From Flavobacteriaceae bacterium NBU2977 (GTDB lineage Bacteria; Bacteroidota; Bacteroidia; Flavobacteriales; Flavobacteriaceae), in the NCBI GenBank assembly GCA_019931105.1, contig JAIOUW010000001.1, positions 744,001-808,000 on the forward strand: 64,000 bases of DNA, given 5' to 3'. Both the position numbers and the translations under genes were made by a program. Shown here piece by piece: positions 15,622 through 24,562 of this stretch (its first letter is position 1; each line of letters starts with the position of its first letter). The notes beneath the pieces were generated by a model. The model was not told the DNA's origin and did not search any database. It saw nothing but the letters and a program-made list of their open reading frames with translations.

Positions 15622-16893
15622 ATGAAGATTGTTTCAAAGGCCGAGGCCGTATCAGTAATACGTTCTGGCGATCGCGTGTTCGTTCAAGGAGCGGCAATGA
15701 CTCCCAACGAACTGATCGACGCATTGTGTGAACGCTATGTAGAGCTTGAAAACGTAGAAATCATCTCAATACATACAGAGGGAGAGGCCCAATATACTCA
15801 AGAACCCTATTGTAAGGCTTTCAACCTCAACTCATGCTTTGTCGGAGGAAATGTCAGAAAAGGGGTAAATACGTTTCGGGCAGATTACATTCCCATCTTT
15901 TTGAGCGAGATTCCCCTTCTGTTCAAACAGAACATTCTACCTTTAGACGTAGCCATCGTTCAGGTTTCACCGCCCGATAATCACGGGTACTGTTCGTTGG
16001 GGGTGTCGGTCGATGTCGCACTTCCCGCCATCAGAACGGCCAAAAAGATAATCGCGCAGATCAACCCTCAAGTGCCCCGGACCCATGGTACGGGTATCGT
16101 GCATACCAACCAAATTGAACTTGCTATCGAAGTGAACCGGCCCATTCACCAACATGAACCTACGGAGATTACTGAAATAGAAAATAAAATAGGTGTCCAG
16201 GTAGCTTCGTTAATCGAAGACGGGGCGACCTTGCAAATGGGTATCGGCAACATTCCGAATGCCGTACTGTCAAACCTGAACAACCACAAAGACTTGGGCA
16301 TTCATACCGAAATGTTTTCAGACGGAATATTACCGTTGGTCAAGAGCGGTGTGATCTCGGGCGAGAAAAAAGTGGTCAAAAAAGGCAAGATAGTCAGTTG
16401 TTTTGCGGTAGGCTCCCAAAAACTATATGATTTTGTAGACGACAACCCGATTTGCGATTTTAGGGATTCGGGCTACACCAATGATACGGCCCGAATAAGA
16501 AGAAACCCGAAAGTTACGGCCATAAACAGTGCCATCGAAATCGACCTGACCGGCCAAGTATGCGCTGATACCATTGGAAGCTATCAATTTTCAGGTGTCG
16601 GCGGTCAAATGGATTTTATTCGCGGCGCCTCACTTTCAGAAGGAGGAAAGCCTATTTTTGCAATATCGTCGACCACAAAGAAAAATGTCTCCAAGATAGT
16701 ACCCTTTTTGAGGCAAGGTGCCGGAGTGACGACCACAAGGGCCCATGTACATTATGTGGCCACCGAATATGGCGTCGTCAATCTTTTTGGCAAAAACCTC
16801 AAGCAAAGGGCGAAGGCGCTGATCTCGATTGCACATCCAGACCATAGGGAAGTATTGGAAAAGGCCAGTAGCGAGCGGTTAATAGAGAAATAA
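15622..16893 (+). CDS. acetyl-CoA hydrolase/transferase family protein (Cat1-type CoA-transferase)
   Basis: A 423-residue cytoplasmic CoA-transferase of the Cat1/4-hydroxybutyrate CoA-transferase family. Signatures: HTEMFSDG, which carries the candidate catalytic Glu, and GVGGQMDFIRGA and YVATEYGVVNLFGK in the C-terminal domain. It would move CoA between acetate and another acyl group. I used ATG 15622; an upstream TTG at 15589 lies within the -7 element region and would be odd. The strong Crp/Fnr-type site suggests a role in acetate/acyl-CoA balance at low oxygen. It is first in an operon with a ClbS/DfsB protein and a truncated hemoglobin. Confidence 0.88.
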   Translation: MKIVSKAEAVSVIRSGDRVFVQGAAMTPNELIDALCERYVELENVEIISIHTEGEAQYTQEPYCKAFNLNSCFVGGNVRKGVNTFRADYIPIFLSEIPLLFKQNILPLDVAIVQVSPPDNHGYCSLGVSVDVALPAIRTAKKIIAQINPQVPRTHGTGIVHTNQIELAIEVNRPIHQHEPTEITEIENKIGVQVASLIEDGATLQMGIGNIPNAVLSNLNNHKDLGIHTEMFSDGILPLVKSGVISGEKKVVKKGKIVSCFAVGSQKLYDFVDDNPICDFRDSGYTNDTARIRRNPKVTAINSAIEIDLTGQVCADTIGSYQFSGVGGQMDFIRGASLSEGGKPIFAISSTTKKNVSKIVPFLRQGAGVTTTRAHVHYVATEYGVVNLFGKNLKQRAKALISIAHPDHREVLEKASSERLIEK

Positions 16894-16905
16894 AACAATT
16901 GAAAA

Positions 16906-17406
16906 ATGGCAAGACCGAAGACCAAAGAAGAACTGTTGACACTAAGTCAAAAAAACTTCGAAAAATTATTCAACTTTATTGAAAGTTTTTCAAAAGAAGT
17001 ACAATTGAAGTCTTTTCGCGAGGGCACCTTGAACAGAAATATCGGTGACGTACTGGCACATCTGCACCACTGGCACCTTTTGCTATTAGATTGGTACAAA
17101 ATAGGAATGGCAGGAAAAAAACCGCAGATGCCGGCCGAGGGTTATACATGGAAGACCATGCCAGAGCTGAACAAAGAAATTCAATTGAAGTATCGCAAAA
17201 CCGGTTTAGATGAGGTTAAAAAACTATTGAAAAGCTCGTTTGAAGAAGTTCAAAATATCATCAAAAATCACTCAAATGAAGAACTCTTTACAAAGAAAAA
17301 GTATCACTGGACAGGAAGCACCTCATTAGGAGCCTATTTGATATCGGCTACCTCAAGTCATTATGATTGGGCCTTAAAACTCATCAAAAAACAAATGAAA
17401 AACTAA
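16906..17406 (+). CDS. ClbS/DfsB-family four-helix bundle protein
   Basis: A 166-residue protein of the ClbS/DfsB (DUF1706) family within the DinB-like helical-bundle group. Conserved features: start MARPKTKEELL, the helix with NIGDVLAHLHHWHLLLLDWY, and the C-terminal WTGSTSLGAYLISATSSHYDWA. Family members are small cytoplasmic proteins; ClbS is a colibactin cyclopropane hydrolase, but most homologues are uncharacterised, so I do not transfer that activity. Twelve bases follow the CoA-transferase. Confidence 0.88.
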   Translation: MARPKTKEELLTLSQKNFEKLFNFIESFSKEVQLKSFREGTLNRNIGDVLAHLHHWHLLLLDWYKIGMAGKKPQMPAEGYTWKTMPELNKEIQLKYRKTGLDEVKKLLKSSFEEVQNIIKNHSNEELFTKKKYHWTGSTSLGAYLISATSSHYDWALKLIKKQMKN

Positions 17407-17422
17407 TTTTGAGATATCGGAC

Positions 17423-17827
17423 GTGGAAAACGATCAAGAAAAAAAGGATATTATAAATAGGGATGATGTTTCGCGATTGGTGACGACATTCTATGGAAAA
17501 ATCCGTAAAGATGATACACTCGGGCCCATATTCAATACTATTATCACCAACTGGGAAGACCATTTTGAACTGCTTACCGATTTTTGGGAAACCCAACTTT
17601 TTCTTCGACGGAAATATCATGGCAACCCCGTAATCGCCCATCAAAAAGTCGATGAAAAAATAGGACATTCGATTACCCCTGAACATTTCGGGCTTTGGCT
17701 TAACCTTTGGTTTGCGACCATCGATGAACTTTTTGAGGGCGAGACTGCATGGATCGCCAAAAATAGGGCGCAGAAAATGAGCACGATGCTGTTCATGCAA
17801 ATCTATCAACATCGTAAGAAGACTTAG
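17423..17827 (+). CDS. group III truncated hemoglobin
   Basis: A 134-residue globin starting at a GTG. The group III pattern is visible: LVTTFYGKIRKDDTLGPIF in helices A/B, WEDHFELLTDFWETQLF in E/F, then AHQKVDEKIG and HFGLWLNLWFATIDELFEG in the helix that carries the proximal His. Such globins bind O2 and NO and help against nitrosative stress. Being in an operon controlled by a Crp/Fnr-type site and lying next to the nitrous oxide reductase cluster fits that role. Its 3' end overlaps the convergent nosY gene by four bases. Confidence 0.9.
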   Translation: MENDQEKKDIINRDDVSRLVTTFYGKIRKDDTLGPIFNTIITNWEDHFELLTDFWETQLFLRRKYHGNPVIAHQKVDEKIGHSITPEHFGLWLNLWFATIDELFEGETAWIAKNRAQKMSTMLFMQIYQHRKKT

Positions 17828-18606
17828 AAATCTTTCTTCTTTGACTTATACGCGAGCCGAAAAACTGGCAAAATCGTCCAGAAAAGTAATACCCCCATTG
17901 CCACCGTCAACCCCAGGTTTGTACCGAAGAACTGTTTGAAAACAGCCCCGGTATATCCCAACAAGGCCGAAATATCCAACTTTAGCAAAATCAAGGTCCT
18001 TGACAGGTCGATAGGGTTGAACATCGTTGCCGCCAACGAAAATGAATCTAACGGATATTCCTCAAAGACAATAAGCGACAATAAAAAGAAACCGTCATAG
18101 ATAACCGCCAAAAACAACCATAATAGAACGGCGTACCCAAAACCCTTGATTTTATTTTCATTTGAAATTGCAATATTAAAGGCCAAAGCGGTAAAAATGA
18201 AGGTCAAGAAAGACCCGATGATCAAAAGCAGTGAAAAATTCCAAATAGCTTCACTTCTGAACAGTCCATATAAAACAAAGGGTATGCCCAAACCCAATGC
18301 CAAACTTAAAGTCAGCGATCCGGCCACACCGAAATACTGCCCCAAAAATATAGTGGACCGTTTTAGGGGTTGGGCCAGCAATAACTCGGTAAATTCTTTG
18401 GAGCTGTAAAAATACATGACCCCGAATATCGTACCGATCAACGGTACTAACACGATAATGACGTTCATTAATGTGATTACCGCTTTCGAGAGATCGTTGT
18501 TAAGAAACAATAGCACAAAACCCAAAGCGAGGTAGAACAGAAAATACACATAGCTCCAACGGCTTCGTATCAGATCATAGAAACTATATTTCAATATTTT
18601 AAACAT
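17824..18606 (-). CDS. nosY: nitrous oxide reductase maturation ABC permease NosY
   Basis: A 260-residue ABC-2 type permease with six transmembrane helices. The pattern FYSSKEFTELLLAQPLKRSTIFLGQYFG is typical of NosY. With NosF it forms the NosFY transporter, which with periplasmic NosD is required for the CuZ cluster of NosZ. The start overlaps the nosF stop by eight bases. Confidence 0.9.
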   Translation of the reverse strand: MFKILKYSFYDLIRSRWSYVYFLFYLALGFVLLFLNNDLSKAVITLMNVIIVLVPLIGTIFGVMYFYSSKEFTELLLAQPLKRSTIFLGQYFGVAGSLTLSLALGLGIPFVLYGLFRSEAIWNFSLLLIIGSFLTFIFTALAFNIAISNENKIKGFGYAVLLWLFLAVIYDGFFLLSLIVFEEYPLDSFSLAATMFNPIDLSRTLILLKLDISALLGYTGAVFKQFFGTNLGLTVAMGVLLFWTILPVFRLAYKSKKKDF

Positions 18607-19309
18607 CGGCGCTATTTATCGAGATATCGGCTATGGCATGCTCAAAATCAGTTTGGCCCGTCTTGTTTTTCAGTTCTTCTATACTGCCCTTAAAATATAT
18701 CTTGCCCTCTAAAAGATATATGATCTCATCGGCCATTTCTTCTACAAACCGCATGATATGTGAAGTAATCAAAATCGTTTTGCCCTTCTGTTTTCCTTCA
18801 AGAATCAACTCCTTTAAACGGATCAAAGAGGCTGGATCCAGTCCCGTGGTAGGTTCGTCCAAAATCATTAGCGGGCCATCGAACATAAAGGTCAAGAGAA
18901 TGTTCACTTTTTGCTTGGTGCCGCCCGAAAGAGTACTTAATTTTTTATCGAGAAAAGGTTGCATGCCGAACAGGTCGATCAACCGCTCTTCATTGCCCTG
19001 TTCGCGTCGAAGATCCTTTATCATTCGAATAAGTTCTTTGACCCTTAGGTTTCCGGGAAAATTGGCAATCTGCGGTAGGTAGTCGATTTCTTGACGGTAT
19101 TTCCAGCTATTCTTGATGTTGGTTTCCAAGACCGAAATACTACCTTTATTAGGAACGACCATGCCCAAAATGCTTTTGATGAGGGTCGTCTTCCCCGAAC
19201 CGTTCGGACCAAGAACGGCAAAAATTCCTCCTTTATCTATCTCAAGATCCACCCCTGACAGCACTTGGTTCTTACCGAACTTTTTATGAAGGCCTTGAAT
19301 TTTGATCAT
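18599..19309 (-). CDS. nosF: nitrous oxide reductase maturation ABC ATPase NosF
   Basis: A 236-residue ABC ATPase: Walker A GPNGSGKTTL (about 34-43), signature LSGGTKQKVNIL (about 131-142), Walker B PLMILDEPTTGLDP and the switch His in ITSHIM. It is tied by overlaps to nosD (four bases, ATGA type) and nosY, so the three are translated together. Confidence 0.92.
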   Translation of the reverse strand: MIKIQGLHKKFGKNQVLSGVDLEIDKGGIFAVLGPNGSGKTTLIKSILGMVVPNKGSISVLETNIKNSWKYRQEIDYLPQIANFPGNLRVKELIRMIKDLRREQGNEERLIDLFGMQPFLDKKLSTLSGGTKQKVNILLTFMFDGPLMILDEPTTGLDPASLIRLKELILEGKQKGKTILITSHIMRFVEEMADEIIYLLEGKIYFKGSIEELKNKTGQTDFEHAIADISINSADV

Positions 19310-20544
19310 CGTAATGGTTTTATTAGGGGGTTGGCATCCAATAGATTATCAGGGGTAAATATGGGGGACACCCTTTCAGAAAAGTCGATGATATCCATAA
19401 ACAGACTACGCAATAGCACAATGGTTTCGGGGGTGCGGTTTACGACATATGAAAAGAGCTTCACCGGTCGATAAGGTATATCTCCGATCCCATTCTTATC
19501 AAGGTCATAGCCCGTATAACCACTCCAATAGTTACGCTCGAACTTATTGTCGTTCAAGTTGCTATTGTACGAAATATCAAAAGAATTGTATAAAAAATTG
19601 TTGTTTACGAACGAATTGGTGTAACAGGCCCCACGCACCTTGATGGCCCATCCGTTTTTGACGAAATCATTGTTTTTGTATTCGATCCGATTCGACCCCT
19701 CGATGTTGATGCCGACGGTATTTTCTTCGAAGGTATTGCCATTGATCTCGGCATCGTTGATTTCTTTCAATAACATTCCGAACGAAGCCGTACCCCAATT
19801 TTTTCTAAAGGTATTGCCCTGCATCTTTATCTTCTTCGAGAACATAACGGCGACACCGGCCCCGTTGTTCTCGAAAATATTCTCGGTATAGATATCATCG
19901 TTCGAAAACATGAAATGTAGTCCGTATCTGAGGTTGTTCGAGCTGATGTTGTTATGAATTGTAATATTGTCTGAGAATTCAAGATAAATGCCATCTCGAA
20001 CATGCTGCACAATGTTCCGTTCGACCGTCACGTTCTTCGAATACCAAAGCTGAATGCCATTGCCCGAATTATACTCATCGACCGCGTCGCCAATAATCTT
20101 GTTGTGATAGACCCTGCCATTCTTCGACTTTTCAAGATAAATTCCGAAAAAAAGCTTTTCCAGCACAACGTTTTGAATCAGGAAATTTTCACTTTCGACG
20201 ACTCTAATGGCCGCATAATCGGCGGTATAGCTTGTACCTACATTGATGATAAAAAGTCCGTCGACTGTGACACTATCGGAAACGATGGTAATGATCTCGC
20301 CTTTATCGTCGCCATCGATAACGGGATAATCTTCACCCAATAGCGTCAATGGTTTGTCGACCTTTATATTGAATTCCTTATAGGTGCCCTTTTTGATCAA
20401 CAGGGTATCAAAATCGGAAGCCTGGGCCACGCCCTCCCTTATGGTCGTTACGGCACAAGATTTACAGATTTCAATGGTCTGGCACCATAAATGATTCCCT
20501 AATAAAAGAAAAAAAAGGGCGAAAATGCCGTCGGAACATTTCAT
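19306..20544 (-). CDS. nosD: periplasmic nitrous oxide reductase maturation protein NosD
   Basis: A 412-residue right-handed parallel beta-helix with a Sec signal (MKCSDGIFALFFLLLGNHLWCQ). Rungs repeat as N-x-I/F-x-x-N units (for example IENNDF-like turns EYKNNDF, EINGNTFEENTVGINIEGS) over about residues 100-370, the CASH/NosD repeat type. NosD delivers copper and/or sulfide for CuZ with NosFY. The start at 20544 is chosen because TAATG couples it to the cupin stop and it gives a clean signal peptide; an ATG at 20589 would add 15 residues ahead of it. Confidence 0.92.
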   Translation of the reverse strand: MKCSDGIFALFFLLLGNHLWCQTIEICKSCAVTTIREGVAQASDFDTLLIKKGTYKEFNIKVDKPLTLLGEDYPVIDGDDKGEIITIVSDSVTVDGLFIINVGTSYTADYAAIRVVESENFLIQNVVLEKLFFGIYLEKSKNGRVYHNKIIGDAVDEYNSGNGIQLWYSKNVTVERNIVQHVRDGIYLEFSDNITIHNNISSNNLRYGLHFMFSNDDIYTENIFENNGAGVAVMFSKKIKMQGNTFRKNWGTASFGMLLKEINDAEINGNTFEENTVGINIEGSNRIEYKNNDFVKNGWAIKVRGACYTNSFVNNNFLYNSFDISYNSNLNDNKFERNYWSGYTGYDLDKNGIGDIPYRPVKLFSYVVNRTPETIVLLRSLFMDIIDFSERVSPIFTPDNLLDANPLIKPLR

Positions 20545-20837
20545 TATCTGATAATAAGGAATTTTGAATTTTCGTTGGCCCGTACCCAATGCTTCTCTTC
20601 TTTTGGAAAACTGAAGTATTGCCCATTTTTCAACTGGAATTCTTTATCATTGATATAAAATACCATATCGCCTTCGAGCATAATCAAATGGGCATCGGAA
20701 GGCGACGAATGCTCAGGAAAAATGGCATCTTTCTCCAAACTGATGCTCAAGATTTCAAGTGCATCGGTCTTGGCCAATTTCACAACGTTCAGTTTGTTGA
20801 AAGGTTGTTTTCCGATCTTATCGTTTTTAATATACAT
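20544..20837 (-). CDS. small cupin protein inside the nos cluster
   Basis: A 97-residue single cupin. The core reads FPEHSSPSDAHLIMLEGDMVFYIND and then LKNGQYFSFPKEEKHWVRA: His and Glu positions of both cupin motifs are partly kept, so a metal site (His, His, His) is possible. There is no signal peptide, so it is cytoplasmic. The start at 20837 avoids overlap with nosL; the stop overlaps nosD as TAATG. Cupins are not standard nos accessory factors, and its role is unknown. Confidence 0.75.
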   Translation of the reverse strand: MYIKNDKIGKQPFNKLNVVKLAKTDALEILSISLEKDAIFPEHSSPSDAHLIMLEGDMVFYINDKEFQLKNGQYFSFPKEEKHWVRANENSKFLIIR

Positions 20838-20860
20838 TTTCTTGTTATTGTTATCTTCGA

Positions 20861-21295
20861 TCAGTCTTTGAACCTGTCCATTAGCTCTTCCCATGAATAA
20901 ATCTCACCTTCATGTTCCACTTTTGACTTCTGCGCTGCGCCGATGGTTTCAAAGGCAGTTAAAAACTCCCCCATCGGACTTGGAATTCCCTCGCTCACCA
21001 AATAAGTTGCTTTTGTTGCATCGATCAATTCTCCGGGTGCATTGTAATCATTGACCAAAAAAATAGCGATTTCGGAATTATCGATATCCCCCAAATGGTT
21101 CATCATACATTCAGAAGCGTCAAACTTGAAGACCTTACCTTTTTTGGTAACAATTTGGGCGGCATGTTGTTGGTCGACTATGGTCATGCTACAAAAATAG
21201 CAAGCATCGGATCCATAGTTAATCTCTTCAGGGGCGACCTTACAAGAGGCGAGAACCAAAATCAAGAATCCTAATAAAAATGTTTTGTTTTTCAT
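20861..21295 (-). CDS. nosL: copper chaperone lipoprotein NosL
   Basis: A 144-residue lipoprotein (lipobox LVLASC, lipidated Cys18). The NosL signature DACYFCSMTI (Cys32, Cys35, Met37) binds Cu(I), and DASECMMNHL follows. NosL supplies copper to apo-NosZ in the periplasm. It stands two bases after the upstream membrane-protein gene. Confidence 0.93.
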   Translation of the reverse strand: MKNKTFLLGFLILVLASCKVAPEEINYGSDACYFCSMTIVDQQHAAQIVTKKGKVFKFDASECMMNHLGDIDNSEIAIFLVNDYNAPGELIDATKATYLVSEGIPSPMGEFLTAFETIGAAQKSKVEHEGEIYSWEELMDRFKD

Positions 21296-21297
21296 AT

Positions 21298-21891
21298 TTA
21301 AGCCTGAAATCTATTTTCCTTTCTTCCCACAAAAAAGGCGACCAACCCAAGTACGATGCCTAAACCAAGACAATAGGCTCCCAACTGTGGATACGAGTGT
21401 GCCCTGAAGTTCAAGATATCCTTAGTACCAAATAATGGAGGTTGAAAGCCCATTGGCGTGCCATCTTCATTGGTGAACTTCATAATTGCCCTCGGATCTA
21501 GATTGTGACCGTAATCGTGTTCCCAGAGATAGAAATCAATAAGCCCCGCCGTACTGACCAAGACCATCATGATAAACCAGTATAGAAACCATTTGTAATT
21601 GCCTTTCCATGCAACGAACAAACCGATGAGCGTGGTCAAGATTATACCGATAGGAAAAATCTTGAACTCGGGAATGGCATCGGGAATGTACTTCATGCCC
21701 ACATAATGGTTCATCAGATTGATATTCTTGATATCGTGCGGATTGGCATCGGCAAAGTCATTGATATAGATATCCATGCCCAAAGGGGTTGGATACTGTG
21801 GGGCTTCTAAGGTAATATTCCATAACGGGAACAAAAAGAGCATCAATGGCAATAAGGCCCCCAATAGCATTATGATTCGCGATTTCTTCAT
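21298..21891 (-). CDS. four-helix membrane protein of Bacteroidota nos clusters
   Basis: A 197-residue protein with transmembrane helices at about 5-22, 78-97, 102-122 and 165-186. A periplasmic loop carries IYINDFADANPHDIKNINLMNHYVGM and another the acidic/His-rich DFYLWEHDYGHNLDPRA; His, Met and Asp residues there could bind copper. Location between nosZ and nosL suggests a NosZ maturation or electron-transfer role. No characterised homologue is known to me. The start at 21891 places Met-Lys-Lys-Ser directly before helix 1; an ATG at 21912 is also in frame. Confidence 0.75.
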   Translation of the reverse strand: MKKSRIIMLLGALLPLMLFLFPLWNITLEAPQYPTPLGMDIYINDFADANPHDIKNINLMNHYVGMKYIPDAIPEFKIFPIGIILTTLIGLFVAWKGNYKWFLYWFIMMVLVSTAGLIDFYLWEHDYGHNLDPRAIMKFTNEDGTPMGFQPPLFGTKDILNFRAHSYPQLGAYCLGLGIVLGLVAFFVGRKENRFQA

Positions 21892-21919
21892 GGTAAAGAC
21901 ATTTACTATCATTTAAATA

Positions 21920-21954
21920 AAAAGCGGGAAGGTCTTGGAACTCAACCCGCTTTT
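21920..21954 (-). terminator. terminator or attenuator between nosZ and the nos accessory genes
   Basis: On the minus strand AAAAGCGGG's partner CCCGCTTTT: a 9-bp stem (21946-21954 with 21920-21928), 17-base loop, and a T-rich end. It lies 32 bases past the nosZ stop and 29 before the next start, so read-through would give more nosZ than accessory transcript. Confidence 0.65.
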
Positions 21955-21985
21955 CTGCTTGAAAAAAGTACTCTATAGGGTTAAT

Positions 21986-23941
21986 CTATTCGCCCAAAGA
22001 CCATTTCAGGTCAATGTTCGAATCAGCAGGGGACACCCTTACATACCCCTGCATTTCTTGATGCAATGCCGAACAAAAATCGGTACAATAAAATGGCCAC
22101 ACGCCCACCTGCTTAGGTTCCCAAACAAATGTTTCGGTCTGCCCGGGCATTATCAAAAGCTCTGAGGTATTCGCACCGATCATGCTTACACCGTGTGGTA
22201 CATCATAATCTTGTTCCAAATTGGTCACATGAAAATAAACCTTGTCACCGACCTTGATTCCCTCGATATTATCAGGGTTGAAATGGCTGCGGATCATCGA
22301 CATGTATACATGTACTTCTTTTCCGTTGCGTTCTACCCGCACATCGGCATCAGAGGTCGTAGCATATTCATGCTTGTTCTTTGATAACTCGTAAATCTTT
22401 TTGGAACGTTCTTTTACAATATCAGCGGCAATACCTGCTGCATAATGGGGCTCACCGACAGTAGGGAAGTCCAATAACAGTTCCATTTTCTCTCCCGAAA
22501 TGTCATATAGCTGTGCCGATTGGGTTACTTCCGGTCCGGTGGGCAAATACCTGTCTTTGGTAATCTTGTTCATGGCCACTACATATTTACCAAATGGCTT
22601 CCTTGAATTGCCTCCGGGTATCATCAAGTGCCCTACGGAATAATAGCATGGTTGCCTGTCGATGACTTCCCAAGTACCTACATTCCATTTTACCACCTCC
22701 GATGAGATAAAGAAGGTTGTATAGGCATTTCCATTTCCGTCAAATTCGGTGTGCAATGGCCCAAGTCCACCACTTTTGACCGTTCCGGCCAAGACATCCT
22801 CAAATTTTAGGATTGGTATGCCATAGGCATCTCCATCGAATTTTTCCCCTTCGATGGCCGCCAACATTTTGGTAAATGAGTGTACCGTCAAATCGGCTGA
22901 CAATTTACCGTTACCAACAATATACTCACCTGTCGGATCCACGTCACAACCATGGGGTGACTTAGGGGTGGGCAAGAAAAATACGGCACCGGGCACTTCG
23001 GTGGGATCGACTACCAAAACCTCTTTTTTCATGGTAGAAGTTGCCGTATGGGTTTCTTCATCATATACGTTGTGCGCATAATTGGCGGGCATTTTTGTTC
23101 CCCCGCCATTGTTCACATATTCCTCGATTTTCTTCCAGTTGACGGCGGCTATAAAATCCTTGTCGTTTTGGGAAGCGTTTACCTCCATTAGTGTACTTGC
23201 CTCTTCGGTATTGTATGTCGTGAAGAAGAACCAACCATGAGAAGCCCCCCTACCGGGATGGGACAGGTCGTAGTCGAAACCGGGCATCAACAACTGGAAT
23301 TTGATATCCATACCCCCATCTTCAGGATTGACACTGATAAATGAAAGTGCCCCTTTAAAGTTGCCCTTGTACTCGTTGATCGGCATATCGCGTTGTGGCA
23401 CGGGAACCGAAAAACGGGTTCCGGCGACGACATACTCTGTATTCTCGGTAACGAAGGATGAACTGTGGTTACCGGCACTATTCGGAATTTCGATAATCTC
23501 CGTGGTCTCGAAAACACTTAAATCGATTTTTGCGATACGTGGAGTATTGTTGCCGTTGATGAAGACATAACGCCCGTCAAGTTCACCATTGGTCTGCGAA
23601 ATATCGGGGTGGTGTGAATCGTCCCAAGGCACAAAACCATGCGAGGTGTTCAGCATAGGCTTGGTTTCCTCGTTATAGCCCCACGCCTTCTCGGCATCTT
23701 GTGAAAAAACGGGAATCACTTTAAAAAGTCTTCCCGATGGAAGTCCGTAAACTGACAATTGTCCACTGAACCCTCCAGAGATAAAAGCGTAGAACTCATC
23801 ATGCTCACCCGGGTTTACATATACCCGTTCTGCCGCATTGGAAGTCAACGCTCCACTGGTCGTTTTGCTCTTGGGCTGACAACTGCTCATTATGGCGGCC
23901 ACCCCCAAAATACTCATTGCTAAATATGCTATTTTCTTCAT
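21986..23941 (-). CDS. nosZ: nitrous oxide reductase, Sec-type (clade II)
   Basis: A 651-residue copper enzyme that reduces N2O to N2 in the periplasm. N-terminal Sec/SPII-like signal (IMSSC, Cys21) instead of the Tat signal of clade I. The seven-bladed propeller includes the CuZ ligands DDSHHPD (His110, His111) and other His residues (GEPHYA, SPHGCDVDP). The C-terminal cupredoxin domain has the CuA motif Cys619-x3-Cys623-x3-His627-x2-Met630. Neighbours NosL, NosD, NosF and NosY confirm it. No nosR or nosB was seen; the cytochrome c two genes upstream may be the electron donor. Confidence 0.96.
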   Translation of the reverse strand: MKKIAYLAMSILGVAAIMSSCQPKSKTTSGALTSNAAERVYVNPGEHDEFYAFISGGFSGQLSVYGLPSGRLFKVIPVFSQDAEKAWGYNEETKPMLNTSHGFVPWDDSHHPDISQTNGELDGRYVFINGNNTPRIAKIDLSVFETTEIIEIPNSAGNHSSSFVTENTEYVVAGTRFSVPVPQRDMPINEYKGNFKGALSFISVNPEDGGMDIKFQLLMPGFDYDLSHPGRGASHGWFFFTTYNTEEASTLMEVNASQNDKDFIAAVNWKKIEEYVNNGGGTKMPANYAHNVYDEETHTATSTMKKEVLVVDPTEVPGAVFFLPTPKSPHGCDVDPTGEYIVGNGKLSADLTVHSFTKMLAAIEGEKFDGDAYGIPILKFEDVLAGTVKSGGLGPLHTEFDGNGNAYTTFFISSEVVKWNVGTWEVIDRQPCYYSVGHLMIPGGNSRKPFGKYVVAMNKITKDRYLPTGPEVTQSAQLYDISGEKMELLLDFPTVGEPHYAAGIAADIVKERSKKIYELSKNKHEYATTSDADVRVERNGKEVHVYMSMIRSHFNPDNIEGIKVGDKVYFHVTNLEQDYDVPHGVSMIGANTSELLIMPGQTETFVWEPKQVGVWPFYCTDFCSALHQEMQGYVRVSPADSNIDLKWSLGE

Positions 23942-23965
23942 TTCTTATCTTTTATTTATTGGTTG

Positions 23966-24553
23966 TTATTCTTCGGAGGGGGGTAAGATGACTTTGTCGA
24001 CCACATGCACGATTCCGTTACCTGCTTTTACGCTTGCTATGATTTTGGCGCCTCCTACATATACATCATCACCTTTTACTTCAACAGTAGTATTTTGATC
24101 ATTGGCCTGACCCAGTTTTTTGAATTTCTTCAAAAAATCTTTACTGTAGTTACCTGGCGTCACATGATGTTTCAAAATATTGGCCAAGGCATCTTTATTC
24201 TCGGGCTTCAATAAATTTTCCACGGTACCTTCGGGCAACGCATCAAAGGCGGCATTGGTAGGTGCAAAGACCATTAACGGACCCGCGTTGACCAGGGCAT
24301 TTTCCAACCCTGCGGCCTGTACCGCCGCGACAAGGGTCGTGTGATCTGGCGAACCTATTGCAATGTTCAACACATTGGGCATAGATTCGTCATCTTTGAT
24401 AAAGGCCTGTCCCGTTTTTTCGGTTTCCTCTGCCTCTGCAACGGCAGGTGCCGTTTTGGGGTTCTCGTTCTTGGACTCGTTTTTACAACCGCAAATCAAT
24501 AGCAGCAATAAAAACGACCCAAACAATGTTTTGAGGTTGGTGATTGTTCTCAT
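23966..24553 (-). CDS. fasciclin-domain lipoprotein
   Basis: A 195-residue lipoprotein (LLLLICGC lipobox) with one FAS1 domain: VLNIAIGSPDHTTLVAAVQAAG, the H1 box GPLMVFAPTNAAFDALPEG, LLKPENKDALANILKHHVTPG, and the H2 box ASVKAGNGIVHVVDKVILPP. FAS1 domains mediate adhesion or protein contacts. It sits between a cytochrome c and nosZ with short gaps, so it is part of the nos transcript; its job there is not known. Confidence 0.9.
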   Translation of the reverse strand: MRTITNLKTLFGSFLLLLLICGCKNESKNENPKTAPAVAEAEETEKTGQAFIKDDESMPNVLNIAIGSPDHTTLVAAVQAAGLENALVNAGPLMVFAPTNAAFDALPEGTVENLLKPENKDALANILKHHVTPGNYSKDFLKKFKKLGQANDQNTTVEVKGDDVYVGGAKIIASVKAGNGIVHVVDKVILPPSEE

Positions 24554-24562
24554 ATGTTCATA

